A DNA stretch of 64,000 nucleotides from an uncultured Lachnospiraceae bacterium (GTDB lineage: Bacteria; Bacillota; Clostridia; Lachnospirales; Lachnospiraceae). Of the stretch, positions 53,277 through 62,514 are shown piece by piece (positions within the stretch are counted from its first letter, which is position 1; every line of letters begins with the position of its first letter). The notes under the pieces are model-generated. The model saw only the letters and a list, made by a program, of their open reading frames with translations, did no database searches and was not told the DNA's origin. Position numbers and translations under genes: made by a program. The DNA is taken from positions 26,246-90,245 of the forward strand of contig CANRGO010000001.1 in the NCBI GenBank assembly GCA_947630125.1, in the 5' to 3' direction.

Positions 53277-54332
53277 GTGAAAAAAATACGAAACGTGATG
53301 CTGATAATGGGCATAATGATCGTTACACTGACAGCTTGCGGACAACCAAAGAAAGAGCGTTATGAAGCAAGTTTTTTAGAATTGTTTGATACGGTAACAA
53401 AAGTCGTAGCATACTCGGAAAGTAAGGAAGAATTTTCCAGTAAAATGGATTTGATATATGCTGAACTGGAAGTATATCACCAGTTGTATGATATTTACCA
53501 TGATTACGAAGGAATTTCTAATATCAAAACAATCAATGATCAGGCTGGAATTAGTCCGGTTAAAGTAGAACAGAAAATTATTGACTTATTATACTATGCA
53601 AAAGATATGTATGAATTAACCGATGGAGAACTTAATATTGCATTTGGAAGTGTTCTTCGCTTATGGCATGAGGAAAGAACTGCAGGAATTGATAATCCTG
53701 AAGATGCAAAACTTCCAGATCCTGAAACATTAAAAGAGAAAGCTCTGCATTGTGATATAAATCAAATGATTATTGATGAAGAAAATTCAACTGTTTATCT
53801 TTCTGACCCAGACATGCGCCTTGATGTAGGTGCCATTGCAAAGGGCTACGCAACAGAGATGATAAGCCGTTATATGATAGAAATTGGTTTGGAAAATAGC
53901 ATGATATCCGTAGGGGGAAATGTACGAACTATGGGAATGAAGGTGGATGATAGTATGACTCAGCAACCATGGAGTGTGGGCATCCAGAATCCCGATACCA
54001 GTAGTGAAAATCAAACCTTGTATATCTTGAATCTAAGTAACCAATCCTTGGTTACCAGTGGAGTTTATGAACGCTATTATACTGTAAATGGAAAGCAATA
54101 CCATCACATCATTGATAAAGATACGCTGATGCCAGCCAACTATTATGAATCCGTATCGATTATTTGTGAAAATTCAGGCTTGGCGGATGTTCTCTCGACT
54201 TCCATTTTTAATATGCCTTATGAGCAGGGAGCTGCCTTAATTGAACAATTGGAAGGAACTGAAGCCCTTTGGATTTTAAGCGATGGAACACAGAAGAAAA
54301 GTGATGGATTTGATGCTTTGATAAAACAATAG
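53277..54332 (+). CDS. fmnB: FAD:protein FMN transferase (ApbE/FmnB-like lipoprotein)
   Basis: Attaches FMN from FAD to Thr/Ser of target proteins outside the membrane; its evident substrate is PplA next door. The signal peptide ends in lipobox TLTAC (Cys21). ApbE motifs follow: FDTVTKVVAY, TDGELNIAFG, RLDVGAIAKGYATE, ISVGGNVRTMG, SLVTSGVYERYY and HHIIDKDT. 351 residues from this GTG, which has GGAG 9 bases upstream; an earlier TTG lacks a ribosome site. It follows pplA after a hairpin and its own promoter, and eetA follows after 9 bp. Confidence 0.9.
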   Translation: MKKIRNVMLIMGIMIVTLTACGQPKKERYEASFLELFDTVTKVVAYSESKEEFSSKMDLIYAELEVYHQLYDIYHDYEGISNIKTINDQAGISPVKVEQKIIDLLYYAKDMYELTDGELNIAFGSVLRLWHEERTAGIDNPEDAKLPDPETLKEKALHCDINQMIIDEENSTVYLSDPDMRLDVGAIAKGYATEMISRYMIEIGLENSMISVGGNVRTMGMKVDDSMTQQPWSVGIQNPDTSSENQTLYILNLSNQSLVTSGVYERYYTVNGKQYHHIIDKDTLMPANYYESVSIICENSGLADVLSTSIFNMPYEQGAALIEQLEGTEALWILSDGTQKKSDGFDALIKQ

Positions 54333-54341
54333 GAGTATATT

Positions 54342-54707
54342 GTGAAAAAAAATGATATAACATTAATTGCTATCATTGTTGTGATAGTTATGATATTCTT
54401 TGTGTTTTACGCATTTCAAAAAGAAACAGGAAGTACCCTGGTGGTGACTGTAGACGGTGAATTCTATCAGGAATATTCTTTGCATGAAAATCAAACCATA
54501 ACCATAGAGGATGAAGATGGTCATAAAAATGTGTTTGAAATAAAAGATGGTGTTGCAACTATGATAGAGGCAAGTTGTCCAGATAAACTCTGTATTTCGC
54601 AGCGTCCGATTTCATTTAATCATGAAACCATCGTATGTTTGCCGAATAAGGTTGTTTTAACTGTTGAAAATGCAAAAACTAGTGAAGTTGATATGATTAG
54701 TCAATAG
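54342..54707 (+). CDS. eetA: NusG domain II-like membrane protein (EetA-like)
   Basis: 121 residues: one N-terminal transmembrane helix (about 5-24), then an extracellular beta domain of the NusG_II type (STLVVTVDGEFYQEYSL ... IEDEDGHKNVFEI). Three cysteines in SCPDKLCIS and VCLPNK are typical of this family and might form a disulfide. In Listeria a protein of this type is required for extracellular electron transfer, but its biochemical role is not known. Start GTG. It lies between fmnB and the Gx transporter-like gene. Confidence 0.75.
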   Translation: MKKNDITLIAIIVVIVMIFFVFYAFQKETGSTLVVTVDGEFYQEYSLHENQTITIEDEDGHKNVFEIKDGVATMIEASCPDKLCISQRPISFNHETIVCLPNKVVLTVENAKTSEVDMISQ

Positions 54708-54719
54708 CGAGGAATCAAA

Positions 54720-55223
54720 ATGAAAACAAAACATGTGGCAACATTTGGTATGTTGATTGCTCTTGCCTTTATTTTAAGTTACATTGAAACCATGATACCT
54801 GTAATGATACCTGTCCCTGGTATTAAGTTAGGACTTGCGAATCTGGTGGTTTTGGTTGCGCTGTATAGTATGGGTTTTCGAGAAGCTTTTTTATTATCCA
54901 TGATTCGAATTGTGTTGGTTGGGTTTACCTTTGGAAGCCTTTCCACCATGTTATTTAGTTTTGCAGGCGGTATTTTAAGTTTGACTTTAATGGCAGTTTT
55001 TCAAAAAAGTAAACTGTTTTCTATGACAGGGATTAGTATATTAGGAGGCTTAGGACATAATATAGGTCAGATTTTAGTGGCAATGCTTGTTGTACAGAAT
55101 CTAAACCTGGTCTATTACTTACCAATTCTTATGATATCAGGTTTGATAACTGGTACTGTGGTAGGTCTGGTAGGAGCCTTGATTGTGAGAAGTCTACGTA
55201 AGTATCAACCTTTAAAAGAGTAA
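54720..55223 (+). CDS. eetB: Gx transporter-family membrane protein (EetB-like)
   Basis: 167-residue protein with about five hydrophobic helices; the ALAFILSYIETMIPVMIPVPG beginning and IKLGLANLVVLVALY are typical of the Gx transporter / so-called heptaprenyl diphosphate synthase component I group, which resembles ECF S-components. In Listeria an EetB protein of this kind is needed for electron transfer. Its substrate is unknown. It ends the operon; a terminator follows at once. Confidence 0.75.
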   Translation: MKTKHVATFGMLIALAFILSYIETMIPVMIPVPGIKLGLANLVVLVALYSMGFREAFLLSMIRIVLVGFTFGSLSTMLFSFAGGILSLTLMAVFQKSKLFSMTGISILGGLGHNIGQILVAMLVVQNLNLVYYLPILMISGLITGTVVGLVGALIVRSLRKYQPLKE

Positions 55224-55228
55224 AGTTG

Positions 55229-55270
55229 GCAGAGTTTTATAAAAAATTCTGCTTACTTTATTTTTTTTTC
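55229..55270 (+). terminator. Terminator of the electron-transfer operon
   Basis: GCAGAGTTT (55229-55237) pairs with AAATTCTGC (55244-55252), followed by a long T-tract to 55269. Confidence 0.8.
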
Positions 55271-55277
55271 AGATTTT

Positions 55278-55306
55278 TTGGCCTATGAATTCATACGAGG
55301 TATGCT
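55278..55306 (+). promoter_or_regulatory. Aconitase promoter with 12-bp palindrome in the spacer
   Basis: TTGGCC (55278-55283), 17-bp spacer, TATGCT (55301-55306). The spacer contains TATGAATTCATA (55284-55295), a perfect palindrome and a possible operator. Confidence 0.5.
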
Positions 55307-55359
55307 ATACTTGTGCTAAATAGGAAAATTATGAGGAAATAGAAAGGAAGGGTTAAAAA

Positions 55360-58122
55360 ATGAATCAATTACAAGAATCTGCTTTCAAAGATTTACAGAT
55401 TGCTGGAAAAAGTTATTATTTTTTTGATATAGAGGAACTTGAAAAAATGGGGTATCAAATTCATAAATTACCCTACTCCATTCGAATTTTATTAGAATCC
55501 TTACTCAGGCAAATGGATGACTATACCATAAACATGGAACATGTGGAACGCCTTGCAGGTTGGAAAAGTGATAACAAAGAAGCAGTAGAAATACCTTTTA
55601 AACCCTCACGTGTTATTTTACAGGATTTTACAGGTGTTCCGGCAGTGGTAGATCTGGCTAGTATGCGAGCAGCAATTGCAACCTATCTAAAAGAGAAAAA
55701 TCAACTTGAAAAGCAAGATAAAGAAGCAATGAATGAAGAGATAGAAAGACTGGTTCAGTTAATCAATCCAGAAGTACAAGTGGATTTGGTTATTGATCAC
55801 TCCTTACAGGTAGATTTTTATGGAAATAAAGAAGCGCTGGATGACAATTCCAGATTAGAATTTGAACGCAATCAGGAACGTTATGAATTTTTAAACTGGG
55901 CACAAAAATCCTTTCAGAATTTTTCCGTAGTTCCGCCAGCGACTGGTATCGTTCATCAGGTTAATTTGGAGTATCTGGCAAAAGTCGTGATGCAGAAAGA
56001 AGTTGGAGATAAAACCATTTTATATCCAGATACATTGGTAGGAACTGACTCTCATACCACCATGATCAATGGACTTGGCGTCCTTGGCTGGGGTGTTGGT
56101 GGAATCGAAGCAGAGGCAGGTATGCTAGGACAGGCATCCTACTTACCTCTCCCAGAAGTAATCGGTGTGGAGTTAACTGGAAGCCTGCCACTGGGAGCAA
56201 CAGCAACTGACCTGGCATTGAAACTCACACAGATTCTTAGAAGCTATGGAGTGGTCGACAAATTTGTGGAATATTTTGGAGAAGGTGTAGCAAGACTTTC
56301 TCTTGCAGACCGGGCAACCATCGCAAATATGGCTCCTGAATATGGAGCGACCTGTGGCTATTTTCCTGTAGATGAAGAGACCGTACATTATTTAAAACTG
56401 ACAGGTCGAAGTGATGAACAGATACAATTGGTTGAAACTTATTTTCGTGCCAATCATTTATTCCAGGATTATCAGCAGTAACCAGAATATATAACCGTTA
56501 TACAGTTAGATTTATCCACTTTAAAACCATCCTTGTCAGGGCCAAAACGTCCTCAGGATCTGTTGCATTTAGAAGAAATGAAAGAGGCCTTTGATAAAGC
56601 AGTTGTTACAGAAATAGGGGTCAGCGGATATGGATGCGATAAGGCAGAACTTGAGAAGCAGGCCTTTGTACATACCAAACAGGGAAAAGAGTTTACTTTA
56701 AAAACGGGTTCTGTATTAATTGCAGCCATTACATCTTGTACGAATACCTCAAACCCCTCCGTAATGCTAGGAGCAGGGCTTCTTGCAAAAAAGGCAGTAG
56801 AAAAAGGTTTGAATGTTCCGGACTACGTAAAAACCTCACTTGCTCCAGGGTCAAAAGTTGTATCAGGATATCTTGAGGCTGCTGGTCTTCAATCCTATCT
56901 GGATCAGTTGGGATTTCAGGTAATCGGTTATGGCTGTGCAACCTGTATTGGAAACTCGGGACCTTTGATGGAAGAAATTGAGGAAGCAATTGTAAAAGAA
57001 GATTTATTATGTGCCTCAGTATTATCTGGAAATCGTAATTTTGAAGGAAGAATTCATCAGAAAATCAAGGCAAATTACCTGGCATCACCACCACTTGTGG
57101 TAGCATATGCTTTGGCTGGAACCGTAAGAATTGATTTGCAGACAGAACCGATTGGCTTTGATCAGGACCAGAATCCAGTTTATTTAAAAGATATCTGGCC
57201 AAGTGCAGACGAAATTACAGAAGCGGTGTCTTCTTTTGTGAAACCTGAATTATTCCAAAGTAAATATACAAACCTTTATCAAAGCAACGATAACTGGAAT
57301 GCGATCAAACAAGAGCAAAGCAGTTTGTATCAATTTAGCGATGACTCTACCTATATTAAAAATCCTCCTTATTTTGAAGGGTTTTCTTTAGAAACACGAA
57401 AGCTACAAACAATTACCAATATTAAGCCCTTGGCAATATTTGGAGATAGCATTACCACAGACCATATTTCACCAGCGGGTGGCTTTTCAGTAAAAACACC
57501 AGCAGGAGCCTATTTATTGAAACAAGGTGTTTTCAAAGAACAGTTTAATTCCTACGGTTCCAGAAGAGGAAATCATGAAATTATGATGCGTGGAACTTTT
57601 GCCAATGTGAGAATTCGCAATAAGATGGCAGATGGCATGGAAGGTGGATATACAAAATTGGTAGAAACGGAAGAACTTATGGATATCTATAGCGCCAGCA
57701 TGGAATATAAGAAGCAAAAACAAGCCCTTATGATTTTAGCTGGTAAAGATTATGGCATGGGTTCCTCCAGAGACTGGGCTGCAAAGGGACCGAATCTATT
57801 AGGAGTTCAGGTGGTTCTTGCAGAAAGTTATGAAAGAATTCATCGCTCCAATCTGGTGATGATGGGAATTCTCCCTTTACAATTTTTACCAGGAGATTCT
57901 GTAGAAAAGTTTCAATTAACAGGAGCAGAAGAATTCTCCGTTATAGTTCCTGCTGAGCAAAAACCTCAGATGAAGGTTCTTGTGGAAGCATCTGAACAAG
58001 GCTCTTTAAAGGCAAGTTTTTCAGCAATTCTTCGCTTTGATTCACAGATTGACTTTGATTTTTATAAACATGGTGGAATTTTACCTATGGTTTTAAGAGA
58101 AAAATTAACCGCTAACAAATAA
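55360..58122 (+). pseudogene. acnA: Aconitate hydratase gene interrupted by one in-frame TAA
   Basis: AcnA-type aconitase (citrate to isocitrate) of about 920 codons, normal family length. Codon 374 (56479-56481) is TAA; on both sides the same frame continues with typical sequence, VEAY-like [16 protein letters not shown] before and [20 protein letters not shown] after. The [4Fe-4S] ligands are in the downstream part: SCTNTSN (codon 460) and CATC (codons 526 and 529), and the swivel domain with [11 protein letters not shown] is intact. No other stop or frameshift was seen. A TTG at 56533 could begin the second piece but has no ribosome site, and neither half alone should work. Recent mutation, readthrough or a sequencing error are all possible. 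Confidence 0.85.
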
Positions 58123-58134
58123 AAGAAAAAAGAT

Positions 58135-58166
58135 GGAGGAGGCTATCACAATAGCCTATAAAAAAG
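58135..58166 (+). promoter_or_regulatory. Ribosome site separated from the start by a hairpin
   Basis: GGAGGAGG (58135-58142) lies 24 bases before the ATG, too far for normal use. GGCTAT (58141-58146), CACA and ATAGCC (58151-58156) form a hairpin; if folded, GGAGGA would stand 10 bases from the ATG. No nearer ribosome site is present. Confidence 0.5.
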
Positions 58167-59537
58167 ATGGATATTGAAACACTTATGAGTAATCATCAGA
58201 CATTTTTTGAAAAAGGAAAGACAAAGGATTTTTCGTATCGAAAAGCAGCCCTTGATCGCCTAAAAACAACCATTAAAGCACATGAGAAGGACATCATGGA
58301 AGCTTTGCATTTAGACCTTGGAAAATCCAAAGAAGAGGCGTACTTAACAGAAATCGGAATGGCTTTAAGTGAGTTGGATCATATACGGAATGGATTTGAA
58401 CGTTGGGCGAAGCCTAAAAAAGTCAGAACAGAACTTTTTCAATTCCCTGCAAAAGGAATCCTGGTTCAGGAACCATTTGGAACAGTACTTGTTATGTCTC
58501 CATGGAATTATCCTTTTCTACTATGCATAGATCCGTTGATTGGTGCTATAGCAGCAGGTAATTGTGTGGTATTAAAACCATCCGCCTATTCACCAGAAAC
58601 ATCTCGTGTCATTGGAGAAATTGTAGCAGAAGCCTTCGACCCAAAACATGTAAGCTGCATCCAGGGGGGACGTAACGAAAATGCGCTTTTATTAGAGCAG
58701 AAATTCGACTATATCTTCTTTACTGGCGGTGGTGTGGTTGGACGTATGGTAATGGAAAAAGCCGCGGTGAATCTAACTCCGGTATCTTTAGAATTAGGTG
58801 GAAAAAGTCCTTGTATCATAGAAAAAACAGCGAACCTAAAAGTAGCAGCAAAAAGGTTGGTTTTCGGAAAATATTTAAATTGCGGACAAACCTGTATTGC
58901 TCCGGACTATGTGTTTGTGGATGAAACCATAAAAGAAGAATTTTTGCAGTATGTAATTCATGAGATTCAAAAAATGTATGGTAAGAATCCTTTGGAAAGT
59001 TTGAACTATGGAAAGATTATAAATAAAAAACATTTTGAACGTCTGCTTGGATTAATACCTGCTGACCGTGTACTTTATGGTGGTACAAGCAACGAAGCAA
59101 CCTTACAAATTGAACCTACGATTATCGATCAGGTGAAAAGTGAAGATGCCATTATGCAGGAGGAAATTTTTGGACCATTGATGCCAATTTTATCCTATAA
59201 GAGCCTGGATAAGGTGGAAGCTTTTATTAACAGCAGACCAAAGCCACTGGCATGTTACGTGTTTACGGAAGACAAAGAAATTCAGGAACATTTTATGAAA
59301 CAGGTATCCTTTGGTGGTGGCTGTATCAACGATACCATTATGCATGTAGCTTCGAAAAACATACCCTTTGGTGGAGTTGGAAATAGTGGAATGGGTTCCT
59401 ATCATGGAAAGAAAAGCTTTACCACCTTTAGTCATGAAAAAGGTATCTTGAAGAAAAGTACATTTTTTGATCCAGCATTACGTTATCGTCCATATAGCAA
59501 GCTAGATTTGAAGTTTGTAAAACTATTTTTAAAATAG
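58167..59537 (+). CDS. NAD(P)-dependent aldehyde dehydrogenase (class 3-like)
   Basis: Oxidises aldehydes to acids. 456 residues with the short ALDH3/YwdH layout. MSPWNYPFLLCIDPLIGAI and LKPSAYSPETS bind cofactor, FFTGGGVVGR follows, ELGGKSP contains the general-base Glu and NCGQTCIAPDY the catalytic Cys243. A hydrophobic C-terminus is not obvious, so it is probably cytoplasmic. Substrate unknown; this subgroup often takes medium or long aliphatic or aromatic aldehydes. The start is fixed by the MDIETLMSNHQ N-terminus. It lies 44 bp after the aconitase gene. Confidence 0.9.
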   Translation: MDIETLMSNHQTFFEKGKTKDFSYRKAALDRLKTTIKAHEKDIMEALHLDLGKSKEEAYLTEIGMALSELDHIRNGFERWAKPKKVRTELFQFPAKGILVQEPFGTVLVMSPWNYPFLLCIDPLIGAIAAGNCVVLKPSAYSPETSRVIGEIVAEAFDPKHVSCIQGGRNENALLLEQKFDYIFFTGGGVVGRMVMEKAAVNLTPVSLELGGKSPCIIEKTANLKVAAKRLVFGKYLNCGQTCIAPDYVFVDETIKEEFLQYVIHEIQKMYGKNPLESLNYGKIINKKHFERLLGLIPADRVLYGGTSNEATLQIEPTIIDQVKSEDAIMQEEIFGPLMPILSYKSLDKVEAFINSRPKPLACYVFTEDKEIQEHFMKQVSFGGGCINDTIMHVASKNIPFGGVGNSGMGSYHGKKSFTTFSHEKGILKKSTFFDPALRYRPYSKLDLKFVKLFLK

Positions 59538-59549
59538 GAGGTGTTTCTT

Positions 59550-60470
59550 ATGAAAGCCATTATTGATGTTTCAAATTTTACAAAAAAATATGGAAATTTC
59601 ACTGCAGTTGATGATATCTCCTTTCAGGTTGAAGAAGGAAGTATTTTTGCTTTCTTAGGTCCCAATGGAGCAGGGAAAAGTACCACAATTAATACCTTAT
59701 GTACCATTTTTGAAAAGACAAGTGGAACTTTGGTGATAGATGATAAGGATGTTTCTAAGCAAAAGGCAGCTGTGCGTAAAGCCATAGGTGTAGTGTTTCA
59801 GGACTCCACCTTGGATGCTAAAATGACAATCGAAGAAAATCTGAAAATGCATTGTGTATTTTATCAGGTACCTGAGAAGGAAGTGGAGGAACGTATTCAC
59901 TTTGTATTAAATCTGGTTGATTTACTACCAGAACGTAAGAAAATGGTGGGAGCCTTATCCGGAGGAATGAAGCGTAGAGTAGAAATTGCAAGAGGGTTGA
60001 TTCATTATCCAAAGGTTTTGTTCTTAGATGAACCTACCACTGGATTAGATCCTCAGACTAGAGCACATATCTGGGAATATATCGTAAAACTCCAGAAGGA
60101 GAGAAGTATCACCATATTTTTAACCACTCACTATATGGAAGAAGCGGAAATATGTCAGAAGGTAGCCATTATTGATGGGGGAAAGATAGTAGCCCATGAT
60201 ACACCTTATGCCTTAAAGAAGCAATATACCAGAGATAAAGCATTTATAACTACTAAGGATATGGATGCTTTGGAAGTTGCACTTAAAGAGTATTCCATCG
60301 ATTATGAAAGAAAAACCACGTATTTTAAAGCAGACGCTCAAAATATGCCAGCCCTTTTACAGGTGATTGGAGAACAAAAGGATTTGATTACGGATTTGGA
60401 AATTAAGAAGGGGACTTTTAATGATGTGTTCCTTGAAATTACTGGACGTAAAATTCGAGAAGAAGCTTAA
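59550..60470 (+). CDS. ABC-2 exporter ATPase (DrrA-like)
   Basis: ATP-binding subunit for the permease encoded next. 306 residues. Walker A GPNGAGKST, Q-loop VVFQDST, signature LSGGMKRRVEIARGL, Walker B VLFLDEPTTGLDPQTR, switch TTHYMEEAE. A C-terminal extension of about 80 residues is typical of the DrrA group, which exports drugs, lipids or polymers. AGGAGGTG lies 6 bases before this ATG, so earlier in-frame codons are not the start. Confidence 0.92.
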   Translation: MKAIIDVSNFTKKYGNFTAVDDISFQVEEGSIFAFLGPNGAGKSTTINTLCTIFEKTSGTLVIDDKDVSKQKAAVRKAIGVVFQDSTLDAKMTIEENLKMHCVFYQVPEKEVEERIHFVLNLVDLLPERKKMVGALSGGMKRRVEIARGLIHYPKVLFLDEPTTGLDPQTRAHIWEYIVKLQKERSITIFLTTHYMEEAEICQKVAIIDGGKIVAHDTPYALKKQYTRDKAFITTKDMDALEVALKEYSIDYERKTTYFKADAQNMPALLQVIGEQKDLITDLEIKKGTFNDVFLEITGRKIREEA

Positions 60471-60500
60471 AAAGTTCAGCAATATGTGAGGAGGAGTTGT

Positions 60501-61337
60501 ATGAGTACTGTATTTGCATTATGGAAAAGAGGCTTAAAAGCCTTTGTAAGAAATCGGGTTAGTTTGGTCTTCTCACTTATTTTCCCATTTTTCTTTGTCT
60601 ATGTATTTGGCGCAATTTTTAAAAATGAATTTATTGATAATCCGGTAGCTTATATGCTTTCGGGTGTTATTATCACTACAGTATTTGAAAGTTCCCTGAA
60701 CCTTGCATCCTCCACGGTGGATGATATGGTAAGTGGATTTATGAAGGAAGTTCTGGTTTCTCCAGTTCATCGAATTCATGTGGCTATGGGACAGATTCTA
60801 TCTGCTTCAACAGTTTCTACTTTGCAAGGTGTATTGATTGTGATTCTAGGCCTTTTTATCGGCATTGAATTTACTTCCATATTAACACCCATCTTTGTAT
60901 TACTTGCCATGATTTGTGTTGGAATCGTATTTTCAGGAGTGGGTCTGTATCTTGCAACCGTGGTTCGTAATGGACAGACATTTCAAATCGTGAAAACAGC
61001 CATTGCTATGCCTCTGACTTTTATTTCAGGAGCATACATTCCCTTATCACTATTACCAAATACTCTGAAAATCATTGCCTACATCAACCCTATGACTTAT
61101 GCGACAGCGTTCTTTCGTATGATTGTATTGGAAAAAACAGGGCTTTCAGCAGAACAATTGGTAAATGAAGGTTTGGCAATTGAAATTAATGGTTTTATTA
61201 TTACCCCATTCTTTTCTGTTATGATAATCCTTGGAATCGGTTTGATTTTTTTAACCCTTGCCACCAGATCTTTTGTGAAAACTGATTTTTCCAGATTAAA
61301 TCGCAGTAAAAATGATGCCAATGAACTTTGGAGTTAA
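60501..61337 (+). CDS. ABC-2 exporter permease (DrrB-like)
   Basis: Membrane partner of the preceding ATPase, 278 residues, six predicted helices with the ABC-2 family stretch (SGAYIPLSLLPNTLKIIAYINPMTYA) near the end. GAGGAGG precedes this ATG; a GTG five codons earlier lies within that ribosome site and is rejected. Its stop codon lies inside the first copy of a 17-bp tandem repeat. Substrate unknown. Confidence 0.9.
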   Translation: MSTVFALWKRGLKAFVRNRVSLVFSLIFPFFFVYVFGAIFKNEFIDNPVAYMLSGVIITTVFESSLNLASSTVDDMVSGFMKEVLVSPVHRIHVAMGQILSASTVSTLQGVLIVILGLFIGIEFTSILTPIFVLLAMICVGIVFSGVGLYLATVVRNGQTFQIVKTAIAMPLTFISGAYIPLSLLPNTLKIIAYINPMTYATAFFRMIVLEKTGLSAEQLVNEGLAIEINGFIITPFFSVMIILGIGLIFLTLATRSFVKTDFSRLNRSKNDANELWS

Positions 61338-61369
61338 GATTTCCCCTTTGACAAGATTTCCCCTTTGAC
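61336..61369 (+). repeat. Perfect 17-bp tandem repeat
   Basis: AAGATTTCCCCTTTGAC occurs twice in a row (61336-61352, 61353-61369). The first copy includes the last two bases of the permease stop; the second adjoins the -35 of the nuclease gene. It may be an operator doublet or a replication slip. Confidence 0.9.
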
Positions 61370-61398
61370 TTGATATAAAAGTGAAGAAGTAGTACAAT
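61370..61398 (+). promoter_or_regulatory. Promoter of the nuclease gene
   Basis: TTGATA (61370-61375), 17-bp spacer, TACAAT (61393-61398), right after the tandem repeat. Confidence 0.6.
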
Positions 61399-61443
61399 TA
61401 AAAAAGGTATTTGATATCAATAAAAATAGGGCGGTTTATAAAT

Positions 61444-62505
61444 ATGGGGAAATTTATGAGCAGACAACATAGAACAAACAAGAGTGCCAGACTTAATACG
61501 ATGAAGCTAGGCACTCCTTTCTTTCTGTGCATCTTTCTTATGGGCTGTGTTTCTGATGCGCCTGTGGAAGTGAAAGAGAATGTTTCTATCGAGTTTGCAG
61601 GTCTTGATCGGTTATTGGAAGAGGAAGAACTTGTAGCAGAGGAACTTGCAGCAGAAGAATTAGAAATAGAAGAGGTTGAAGAAAGGCAGGAGACTGCTTT
61701 GGTGTTGGTACAAGTGCCTTCGATCCAACAGGATTCTTCAAAAGAAGATTTAGGGTCTTTATTTTATTTGGGTAAGGAATATCAAATTATTCAAGTAGAT
61801 GGTGGAGACACCAAAGGTGAACGGGAGGCATTGGCAGCAGTAGATATCGGGTATGGCGACCGAATTTATTGGGGTTTAACCAATGAATATGGTCAATTGG
61901 TGTATGTGCTTGCAGAGCAAATCATTCCACAAGATGAAGAGAGCGAAACTGTAAATGCCAATGGCCGATATTATGATGAAGAAGCTTTTGTTCCGGGTAC
62001 TGAAACAAAGCAATTTGATCAGGGTCATGTGATTGCTGATTCTTTGGGTGGTGTTGCAAATGCCTATAACATTACGCCACAGGATAGTGTGCTAAATCGT
62101 TCAGGTGATCAGGCCTATATGGAAAAATCAATCAATTACGGTGGAGGCTGTACTAATTTTGTTGCTGTTATTACCTATCCAGATACCAAAACTCAAATTC
62201 CAAGCAGATATCAAATTACGTATATCTTAAATGGAAGTGAAATCAAAGAAGATTTTCCAAATGAAACACCGGAAGTAGCTGTGCAGGAAGTGGTCAAATC
62301 CGAGGATGGAAAAGAGGAACTTGCAGTAGCAGAGGTTGCACCTGTTGATGTTGCAACACAAATAGCAGCAATTGATACCAATGGAAATGGTCAGGTAACC
62401 ATTGCAGAAGCCAGAGCAGCTGGTTTTCAAATGCCAATTTATTCCAATCACTGGCTCTATCCATATATGCATGATGGAGATGGAGATGGAAAAGTTGGAG
62501 AATAG
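61444..62505 (+). CDS. Secreted DNA/RNA non-specific endonuclease with EF-hand-like tail
   Basis: Extracellular or lipid-anchored nuclease, 353 residues from this ATG. The signal segment ends FLMGC, a plausible lipobox. An acidic linker (about 50-80) precedes the nuclease domain, with DQGHVIADSLGG (the DRGH-like catalytic His motif), NITPQDSVLNR and AYMEK, as in DNA-entry nucleases and NucA. The C-terminal tail has two calcium-binding-like loops: DTNGNGQVTIAEA and DGDGDGKVGE (excalibur-like but without its Cys). The start is uncertain: AGGGCGG lies 9 bases before this ATG, and an ATG four codons later is possible. It could serve nutrition or DNA uptake. Confidence 0.8.
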   Translation: MGKFMSRQHRTNKSARLNTMKLGTPFFLCIFLMGCVSDAPVEVKENVSIEFAGLDRLLEEEELVAEELAAEELEIEEVEERQETALVLVQVPSIQQDSSKEDLGSLFYLGKEYQIIQVDGGDTKGEREALAAVDIGYGDRIYWGLTNEYGQLVYVLAEQIIPQDEESETVNANGRYYDEEAFVPGTETKQFDQGHVIADSLGGVANAYNITPQDSVLNRSGDQAYMEKSINYGGGCTNFVAVITYPDTKTQIPSRYQITYILNGSEIKEDFPNETPEVAVQEVVKSEDGKEELAVAEVAPVDVATQIAAIDTNGNGQVTIAEARAAGFQMPIYSNHWLYPYMHDGDGDGKVGE

Positions 62506-62514
62506 GAGTTGTGG

